DNA of 64,000 bases from Nitrospira defluvii (GTDB taxonomy: Bacteria; Nitrospirota; Nitrospiria; Nitrospirales; Nitrospiraceae), in NCBI GenBank assembly GCA_000196815.1, contig FP929003.1, forward strand, positions 1,054,001-1,118,000, read 5' to 3'. Position 1 is the stretch's first letter; the number at the start of each line of letters is the position of its first letter. Below are positions 58,577-64,000 of the stretch, one piece after another. The position numbers were made by a program, and so were the translations under genes. Under the pieces are notes generated by a model. The model did no database searches, was not told the origin of the DNA, and saw only the letters and a list, made by a program, of their open reading frames with translations.

Positions 58577-59404
58577 CTAGGCCCAGATCCAGTCGAAGAG
58601 GGATGTGAACCATCCCGTCACACTTGAGAACCAGGAGTCGTCCTGGGGGGCTGCTGCGGTCGCGGGTCGCGGGGCTGGTGGCGTAGCGGGTGCCTGCGCG
58701 GCCTTTGCAGGAGTACTTGCTGGAGCCGGGGCTGCGACGACCGTTGCGGGCTGCGGTACCGCCGGTGTCGTGGCGGCACTGGCGGCCGGGGGCGTCGATG
58801 GCTGCGATGCGATCGGCGCAGGGGCTGCGGGGGGCGGTGTGGAATCAACCTGTGGCGTTTGAGGGGTGATGACCGCGATCATGTGCGGCTCCTGCGGGCT
58901 TCCGTCCACTGTGGTCACACGGGCCTCCGGGCCGGATTGTGATGTCGCCATCGTGTGTTCGTGTTGGGCCGTGAGCGCTTCCAGCCGTTTCTCGATCCGT
59001 TTGGTCTCGCTGATTTCCTTCAACATGGCCTGATGCCGGGCGCGCAACGCGGCGATGTTGTACTCGAGAGCCGCGAGTTTGGTCTGGTTGCTCTTGTGGA
59101 GCTGTTCGTACGCGAGCTGGATCTTTTTCAGTTCGCCCTTGAGAGCGGCAAGAGAGCGTTCTTCACGCTGATTGGCGAGGTGCGTCTCTACTCGTTGTTG
59201 TTCGAGGCTCTGAATGTCCGCCTGCGTCTGGACGAGTTCAGCGGCCCGCGTTTTGACCTCGTGTCGGGCTGTATCATAGGTTTGTTGTGAAACACAGCCC
59301 CCTAGCGTCAAGGCCGCGAATCCAAGCATCCAACAGCGTGCGATGGGTCGGATGTTGCGGGGAGACGCGGTCGCGAGTATCGGGCGTGGCGTGATTGCTT
59401 GCAT
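58577..59404 (-). CDS. coiled-coil lipoprotein with Pro/Ala-rich tail
   Basis: 275 residues from ATG 59404, chosen for GGGAGGAAGG upstream; the frame is open to 59539. Hydrophobic segment and lipobox LGGC near residue 35. Residues 40-145 are a long coiled coil (ELVQTQADIQSLEQQRVETH). Residues 155-255 are a Pro/Ala/Thr-rich, low-complexity region of the kind that spans the periplasm or cell wall. The last 20 residues are aromatic (SWFSSVTGWFTSLFDWIW), perhaps an amphipathic membrane-binding end. No family recognised. Confidence 0.72.
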   Translation of the reverse strand: MQAITPRPILATASPRNIRPIARCWMLGFAALTLGGCVSQQTYDTARHEVKTRAAELVQTQADIQSLEQQRVETHLANQREERSLAALKGELKKIQLAYEQLHKSNQTKLAALEYNIAALRARHQAMLKEISETKRIEKRLEALTAQHEHTMATSQSGPEARVTTVDGSPQEPHMIAVITPQTPQVDSTPPPAAPAPIASQPSTPPAASAATTPAVPQPATVVAAPAPASTPAKAAQAPATPPAPRPATAAAPQDDSWFSSVTGWFTSLFDWIWA

Positions 59405-59596
59405 GGGACCTTCCTCCCGGGTACGTACAGTGCCAGTCGTTGCGAACGGTGAGCCGCCTGCGCGGAGCCGCTGTGCCTGAGGATAATTTTTCAGAAAAGT
59501 GGAAAAACGGCAAAATATTTCGGGAAACCTGCAGCGCATTGACGGGGTTGAGAATCAGAGAGCAAAGAGGGTTGCGTGAGGAGGTCCGGATCCGTG

Positions 59597-60718
59597 CTAT
59601 TGGACGGTGATGCGTTCTGCGGGACAAGGGATCTGCATATCGAGTCCGCCTTCAGGCCAGGGCTGGAGACGCGGGCCGCTATATCGATACCCTCCGGTCA
59701 CCGGGTCGGATGAGAGGAGGAGCGGTGTGTCCAGATCCAGCACATCGAAGCCGCCGAGACCCAGCACGAGACTGAATGAGCAGCCCATGGCGATACGGGT
59801 TTCCAGCATGCCGCCGACCATGAGACGCAGGCCCGCGGAGCGGGTGAAGCCGGCGATACGCCACGCGTCGATCACGCCGGTTTTCATGATCTTGATGTTG
59901 ATATAGTCGGCGGCCTGCATCCGGACGACCTCGCGCGCGTCGTCCAGTGACCGGACCGACTCATCAGCCGCCACGGGGATGCCCGTCAGGTGCCGGATCG
60001 CCTGTAGTCCTTCGAGATCATCGCGCACGACCGGTTGCTCGAGTAACACCAGCCGCCCGCCGAACTGCTTGACTCCATGGACAAATCGGAGACAGTCCTC
60101 ACGGGAGAATCCCTGATTTCCGTCGCCGATAAATCCGATCTCGGGGAGCGCGTTGTGCACGGCTTGCAATCGGCGAATATCCTGTTCGACATCCGTCCCG
60201 ACTTTCATCTTGAAGAGGCGGAATCCCCTGGCGTGCCAGCCACGTGCGAGTTCCAGCGTCTTTTCCGGACTGCAGATCGGGATGGTGATGTCGGTTTCCC
60301 GCTCGCGCACGTCCGCGGCTCCCCACAATTGCCAGAGCGGGATGTGCTGCGATCGACAATAGGCGTCGAGCATCGCCGTTTCCAAGCCGCAGCGCGCGGC
60401 AGGGTGGAGTGAGGCCTGTTCGTTGAGCCGGTCTGCCAGGGACTCGTAGTTCCCGACCGATTGGCCGATCATCGTCTTCGCCAGTTCCGTGGCCGCGGCG
60501 AAGCAGGTTGCCCGATCTTCGCCTCCGACCTCGGGAAAGGGCGCGGCTTCTCCCACACCCTGAGTGCCATCCCGCAAGGTGACTCGCATGAACAGGTTTT
60601 GCGCCGTCGCCCGTGACCCCGTGGCGACCACGAAGGGATCCGTGATCGGAATATCGACCGGCCAGATTTCAACGCGCTGTATGATGGATGGGTTCACCGG
60701 AGAATTGCGTTCGCTCAT
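59597..60718 (-). CDS. dipeptide epimerase, enolase superfamily
   Basis: 373 residues. N-terminal capping domain, then a TIM barrel with the Lys-x-Lys catalytic pair in LFKMKVGTD, metal-binding Asp in GDGNQGFS, Glu in LLEQPV, Asp in AADESV and the opposite-face lysine in INIKIMKTG. This matches L-Ala-D/L-Glu epimerases and related dipeptide epimerases, which recycle murein peptides; muconate cycloisomerase is the less likely alternative. Its start overlaps the end of the molybdoenzyme gene by 4 bp, an unexpected pairing. Confidence 0.85.
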   Translation of the reverse strand: MSERNSPVNPSIIQRVEIWPVDIPITDPFVVATGSRATAQNLFMRVTLRDGTQGVGEAAPFPEVGGEDRATCFAAATELAKTMIGQSVGNYESLADRLNEQASLHPAARCGLETAMLDAYCRSQHIPLWQLWGAADVRERETDITIPICSPEKTLELARGWHARGFRLFKMKVGTDVEQDIRRLQAVHNALPEIGFIGDGNQGFSREDCLRFVHGVKQFGGRLVLLEQPVVRDDLEGLQAIRHLTGIPVAADESVRSLDDAREVVRMQAADYINIKIMKTGVIDAWRIAGFTRSAGLRLMVGGMLETRIAMGCSFSLVLGLGGFDVLDLDTPLLLSSDPVTGGYRYSGPRLQPWPEGGLDMQIPCPAERITVQ

Positions 60719-61359
60719 CCGTAACGGTCATTCTGCCAGGGGAGGGCGCTGTTCGAATAGCCCCGGACTTCCCAGAACCCCTTCTCATCGTGGTCGGAGA
60801 AGGTAATTTCCTTGATCCACTTGGCGCCTTTCCAGGCATACCGTTTCGGGATGATCATGCGGACCGGGCCGCCGTGTTCTTTGGTGAGCGGCCGGCCGTT
60901 CCATTTGTACGTAAGTAGCACGTCGTCATCCTGACAGGCGAGGAGCGGTAGATTCGTGGTGTAGTCGTCGTACGATTTGAAGAGGATGAATTTGGCCGAC
61001 GGGAGCGGCTGGACGACAGCCATCAGTTGTTTGAAACTGACCCCTTCCCACTCATTGTCGTAACGACTCCAGGAGGTCACGCAATGGAAGTCCGATACGT
61101 CCTTGAATTGCGGTTGCGCAAGGAAGTCTCCCCAGGTCCAGGTGGCAGGCGTGGTCACCGCACCTCCGATGGTCAAGCTCCATTCCGACAGGGGAATATC
61201 GGGCTTTTGGCCCAGATCGAGTACCGGCCAGGTTTCCACGAGGTGTTGGCCAGGAGGAAGCCGATCATCTCCCTCGTAAAAGACCTCGCGTTCTTCCCCG
61301 CCGCGTCGGGCCTTGGCCCAGTTTTCTTTGGTCTTGATTAAACGGTCATTCTGATCCAT
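60715..61359 (-). CDS. sulfite oxidase-like molybdopterin oxidoreductase
   Basis: 214 residues from ATG 61359 with AGGAGG upstream. It covers just the Moco domain of the sulfite oxidase/MsrP (YedY) family. The cysteine that ligates molybdenum is in DFHCVTSWSRYDNEWEG, followed by GGPVRMIIPKRYAWKGAKW. There is no Tat signal and no heme or dimerisation domain, so it appears cytoplasmic and small (MsrP is about 330). Substrate unknown; sulfite or sulfoxides are guesses from the family. It lies upstream of and overlaps the epimerase gene. Confidence 0.88.
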   Translation of the reverse strand: MDQNDRLIKTKENWAKARRGGEEREVFYEGDDRLPPGQHLVETWPVLDLGQKPDIPLSEWSLTIGGAVTTPATWTWGDFLAQPQFKDVSDFHCVTSWSRYDNEWEGVSFKQLMAVVQPLPSAKFILFKSYDDYTTNLPLLACQDDDVLLTYKWNGRPLTKEHGGPVRMIIPKRYAWKGAKWIKEITFSDHDEKGFWEVRGYSNSALPWQNDRYG

Positions 61360-61475
61360 ACCCAGCCTCCTGGAGACAGAGTAGGACAAGAGGCTAGGAG
61401 CTTACAAGCCCGGTATTTGGGAGCGGCCGGCGCGGGTGGTTCCTGATCTGCCTGCTGGAAAATGAAGGAGGAGAG

Positions 61476-61571
61476 ATGGAAAAGCTCAGTATTGCCGGGA
61501 AGTTGGGCCTGCGGATTGAGCGTGAAGAACAGGATGGTCGGGAGAGTGATTCGAGTAATCGGATGGCATAG
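61476..61571 (+). CDS. 31-residue protein with a strong ribosome site
   Basis: ATG at 61476 is preceded by GAAGGAGGAG, one of the best ribosome sites in the window. 31 residues, starting MEKLSIAGKLGLRIEREEQD and then Ser/Asp-rich. The N-terminal part could form an amphipathic helix. Unknown family. It lies between two minus-strand genes and is antisense to neither. Confidence 0.45.
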   Translation: MEKLSIAGKLGLRIEREEQDGRESDSSNRMA

Positions 61572-61620
61572 GTAACCCCCGGCCTGCAGATAGCCTGGCC
61601 GTTGGTTCTCTTCACGAGGA

Positions 61621-61770
61621 TCAGACGTGCAGTCTGGTCTCTCGTTCAGACCAGCGCTGCGGACGCATCAACGTGCCCAAGGCCGCGATGGCGCAGATTG
61701 TCGCCAGAAGAAGGAAGCTTGCGAAGAGAAAGAATCCACTTTTCATGTCGTGCACCGAGAGCGGTCCCAT
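61621..61770 (-). CDS. 49-residue single-pass membrane protein
   Basis: ATG at 61770 with AAGGGGG 6-7 nt upstream. Eight polar residues, then a single strong transmembrane helix (FFLFASFLLLATICAIAAL, about 13-31), then a basic, soluble tail (MRPQRWSERETRLHV). No family recognised. The hydrophobic pattern and the ribosome site make a real gene likely. Small proteins of this kind often attach to membrane complexes. Confidence 0.55.
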   Translation of the reverse strand: MGPLSVHDMKSGFFLFASFLLLATICAIAALGTLMRPQRWSERETRLHV

Positions 61771-61806
61771 GACGTCACCCCCTTACAATGATCTAATTCT
61801 ACCACT

Positions 61807-62142
61807 TCACTCCGCGCGCCAACCGCATCCGCAACGCCATGATTCTTCAGGGGATTTTTTTCTCAGGCGCGAGGAGCAGTGAGGGCAGGGGCGCATCCAC
61901 ACGTGTGAAGTCGTCTCATAGACGGGGTGCGAGTTCTGGGACTGCTGTGAGACCGAGTGTGTTGTCAGCATAGCCGAGTCCAAGAGTTCAATCAGCGCAT
62001 GCATCTGGAACATTACCTCCACTGGCACCCTGTCTTCAAGAGTTCTTTCGGAGGGACAAGGCGGGGACTTGAGGTCCACGGGTTCTGGAAGAGAGAGGCG
62101 TGTCATCAGAGCGTCATTCAAATGGTCTGAAAGTAAAGGCAA
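61807..62142 (-). CDS. small protein with C-terminal zinc-ribbon-like motif
   Basis: 111 residues from a TTG at 62142. Internal ATGs at 62013 and 62004 lie close behind a GGAGG, so a 65-residue form from 62004 is also plausible. The C-terminal 25 residues contain RPCPHCSSRL and WRCGCGWRAE, two cysteine pairs that fit a small zinc ribbon. The rest has no recognised domain. Located 36 bp upstream of the 49-residue membrane gene on the same strand. Confidence 0.5.
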   Translation of the reverse strand: MPLLSDHLNDALMTRLSLPEPVDLKSPPCPSERTLEDRVPVEVMFQMHALIELLDSAMLTTHSVSQQSQNSHPVYETTSHVWMRPCPHCSSRLRKKSPEESWRCGCGWRAE

Positions 62143-62341
62143 GGGGCGATCGACGTGCCCGTTCCATAGTGCTTCATCATCGTGTCGGTGGGCAATCTAT
62201 TCTGATTCGCTCTCCGTATACGGTGCAGTGTGGTGACAAGCAGGCTCCTCCCTCTGTAAGGTTGGTGACATTCTTTCAGCTACGAACGGTGTCTTGTGCG
62301 CGCAGGCGAGTCCACGATTGACACATGAGTGAGGAGGCAGG

Positions 62342-63079
62342 ATGATACCGCCCCAAGGTGCCATGACCACATCTGTAGAATCGCCCTCATCTTCAAAACG
62401 CGCCGGGCTCGGCAAATTGATGCTGGGGATTTTTGTCGGGTTGAGTCTCGCCGCATTTTTTTACTTTGATCTGGGACAGTACCTCTCGCTGGATGGGCTC
62501 AAGTCTAATCGGGCTCGTTTGCTTGCGTTCACAGAAGCCAATTATCCGGTGGCAGTGGCCATGTTTGTGCTCGCCTACTGTGTGGTGGTGGGGCTCTCGC
62601 TGCCCGGTGGGGCGATCATGACGTTGGCCGGAGGGTTTCTCTTCGGCAGCCTGTTGGGCACGCTGTATGTCAATGTCGGTGCGACCGTGGGTGCGACGCT
62701 GGCGTTTTTGGTGGCCCGCTATCTCCTCAGGGAGTGGGTGGAGCAGAAATTCGGCAGTCGGTTGGACGCGATTCAGGAGGGATTTGCCAGGGACGCGTTC
62801 AGTTATCTGATGACGCTGCGCTTGATCCCGTTGTTCCCGTTTTTTCTAGTCAATATGGTCTCGGGGCTGACCAGAGTCAATGTGGGGACCTACATGGCGG
62901 CGACATCCTTGGGCATCATTCCCGGCAGTTTTGTCTTTGCGTATGCCGGCCGCCAACTCGGCACGATCAGTTCACTCAAGGAAATCGCCTCGCCCAATGT
63001 GTTGCTCGCGTTTACGTTACTCGGCCTGTTGGCGCTGGTGCCCATTCTCTATAAAAAGTTTACCCGTGGGCCGGTCTAA
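62342..63079 (+). CDS. TVP38/TMEM64 (DedA-like) membrane protein
   Basis: 245 residues, ATG with GAGGAGGCAGG upstream. Hydrophobic segments at about 27-45, 70-90, 92-135, 165-185, 195-210 and 220-238. The conserved central block LPGGAIMTLAGGFLFGSLLG and the RLIPLFPFFLVNMVSGLTRV region identify the SNARE-associated/TVP38 family. Members are proposed lipid scramblases or transporters. It stands 49 bp before a MerA-like flavoprotein, a pairing seen in many bacteria. Confidence 0.92.
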   Translation: MIPPQGAMTTSVESPSSSKRAGLGKLMLGIFVGLSLAAFFYFDLGQYLSLDGLKSNRARLLAFTEANYPVAVAMFVLAYCVVVGLSLPGGAIMTLAGGFLFGSLLGTLYVNVGATVGATLAFLVARYLLREWVEQKFGSRLDAIQEGFARDAFSYLMTLRLIPLFPFFLVNMVSGLTRVNVGTYMAATSLGIIPGSFVFAYAGRQLGTISSLKEIASPNVLLAFTLLGLLALVPILYKKFTRGPV

Positions 63080-63128
63080 CCGCACGACCGCTGCCCTGCT
63101 TCTTCACCAGAGGGAGAATCCGACGTCA

Positions 63129-64000
63129 ATGAGCGCTCCTGTCCAAAGCTTGGTCTTGCCGGATGACGAACACAACCGGGCATTGGTTGCAAATGTGCAC
63201 CCGCCGGACTGGATGAATCCCGAGCCTGTCGGTCGCTACAACATGGTTGTAGTCGGCGCCGGCACTGCGGGGCTGATCACGGCGGTGGTGGCGGCGGGAC
63301 TGGGCGCAAAGGTCGCGTTGATCGAACGTCATCTGATGGGAGGCGATTGTCTGAACGTCGGATGCGTGCCCTCCAAGGCGCTGATTCGTGCGGCTCATGC
63401 GTGGGCGCAGTTGCGGGATGCCTCGGCCTTCGGGCTGCATATCCCGCCGGGGGTGACTCGTGACTTCGGTGCGGTGATGGCCAGGATGCGAAAATTGCGC
63501 GCCGGGATCAGCCATGTGGATTCCGCTCATCGCTACACGTCGCTGGGGGTCGATGTCTATATCGGGCAGGCTCGCTTCACCGGCCGGGATGCAGTGTCGG
63601 TGGAGGGGCCGTCTGGAAATCGGGCGCTGACCTTCGTCAACGCGGCAGTCTGTACCGGGGCCAGGGCCTCGGCGCCGGCCATCCCGGGGTTGGCAGAGGC
63701 GGGATATCTCACCAATGAAACGGTGTTTTCGCTGACGGAGTTGCCGGCGCGTCTCGCCGTGATCGGCGCGGGACCGATCGGGTGCGAACTGGCGCAGGCC
63801 TTCGCTCGTTTCGGGAGCGAGGTGTCACTCATCGAAGCCATGCACGGCATCATGCCGAATGAAGATCGGGACGCAGCGGAGGTGGTGCAGCAGTCCATGA
63901 CGCGGGACGGTGTCAGGCTGCTGTGTTGCGGGAAGAATCTGAAAGTGGAACGAACGGCCGCCGGGAAGCGGCTGCTGGTTGATTCACACGGCCGGCACTA
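63129..64000 (+). CDS. MerA/Lpd-like flavin disulfide reductase, 5' part (cut by window end)
   Basis: ATG at 63129; the frame stays open to the last base, giving 290 residues of an expected 480 or so. FAD site MVVVGAGTAGLITAVVAAGLG, redox-active pair GGDCLNVGCVPSKALIRAAH and the NAD(P) site LAVIGAGPIGCELAQAFARFG are intact. The family covers dihydrolipoyl dehydrogenase and mercuric reductase. There is no N-terminal heavy-metal domain and no C-terminal part to test for the vicinal cysteines of MerA. Given the TVP38 neighbour, a MerA-like oxidoreductase of unknown substrate is more likely than Lpd. Confidence 0.85.
   Translation, partial: MSAPVQSLVLPDDEHNRALVANVHPPDWMNPEPVGRYNMVVVGAGTAGLITAVVAAGLGAKVALIERHLMGGDCLNVGCVPSKALIRAAHAWAQLRDASAFGLHIPPGVTRDFGAVMARMRKLRAGISHVDSAHRYTSLGVDVYIGQARFTGRDAVSVEGPSGNRALTFVNAAVCTGARASAPAIPGLAEAGYLTNETVFSLTELPARLAVIGAGPIGCELAQAFARFGSEVSLIEAMHGIMPNEDRDAAEVVQQSMTRDGVRLLCCGKNLKVERTAAGKRLLVDSHGRH

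Noticed and set aside
61394-61615. 73-codon minus-strand ORF
   Set aside because: Overlaps the 31-residue ORF in antisense, is Ser/Arg/Pro-rich and has no ribosome site.
61673-61882. 69-codon plus-strand ORF
   Set aside because: It is antisense to the 49-residue membrane gene, has no ribosome site and a non-protein-like composition.
62100-62321. 73-codon plus-strand ORF before the TVP38 gene
   Set aside because: No ribosome site, basic low-quality sequence, partly antisense to the zinc-ribbon ORF. Kept out for lack of support.

Overview
The window looks like a chromosomal segment of a GC-rich, free-living Gram-negative bacterium, most likely of the genus Nitrospira or a close relative. This is inferred from the overall gene content, the many exported and two-component genes, and the outer-membrane-type machinery (LapB, MacAB and Lol-like exporters, lipoproteins). 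No rRNA or marker gene is present to prove it. I see no tRNA or rRNA gene, no CRISPR array, no insertion sequence and no phage gene. Nearly all genes have ordinary start contexts, and strong promoters of the TTGACA-17-TAxxAT type recur.

Layout. 0-4 kb: the 3' end of a helix-hairpin-helix protein, a perfect intrinsic terminator, then a MacA/MacB-type tripartite exporter (adaptor, ATPase, permease). 4-8 kb (minus strand): a degenerate HD-GYP protein, a MraZ-RusA pair with its own promoter, FmdB and ComF. 8-13 kb: a Lol/Mac-like ATPase, a class 1A-type dihydroorotate dehydrogenase, an HTH-only LuxR regulator and an 881-residue two-module FtsX permease. 13-19.4 kb (minus): housekeeping series rplU-rpmA-obgE-proB-nadD-rsfS-lapB-bioB. 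19.6-24 kb: ilvE (probably leaderless) and a divergent gap-pgk-tpiA-secG operon. 24-27 kb: mutS2.

27-41 kb is the most distinctive region. A Cache-type sensor kinase with a NarL-type regulator is followed by three small exported proteins, a heme-binding Tll0287-like (DUF3365) protein, a translationally coupled trypsin-like protease fused to a formylglycine-synthase-fold domain without catalytic cysteines, a CHASE2 adenylate cyclase, an SH3 protein and an M48 lipoprotein protease. It closes with a second kinase, whose sensor domain resembles the first, paired with an NtrC-type regulator. I read it as a candidate envelope or redox sensing island; this is inference from synteny and domains.

41-47.7 kb: queG with a small exported protein, a receiver-PAS protein, an exported SRPBCC protein behind a coupled 29-codon upstream ORF, thiI, two palindromic repeats, trxB and coaE. 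47.8-54 kb: an exported beta-helix protein, a 61-residue protein, and a GH63-type glucosidase next to an amylo-1,6-glucosidase (GH133-type), suggesting alpha-glucan or glucoside turnover. 54-62 kb: lipoproteins, a PhyH-like dioxygenase, an exported HbpS/GlcG-like protein, a beta-hydroxyacid dehydrogenase, a DUF3565 protein, a dipeptide epimerase overlapped by a sulfite-oxidase-like molybdoenzyme, and two very small genes of 31 and 49 codons. 62-64 kb: a TVP38 membrane protein and a MerA-like flavoprotein cut by the window edge.

A family of about 120-bp imperfect palindromes (four copies and one half copy) sits directly behind stop codons at 33.9, 37.7, 45.9-46.1 and 54.7 kb. This is the clearest unexplained non-coding structure here.
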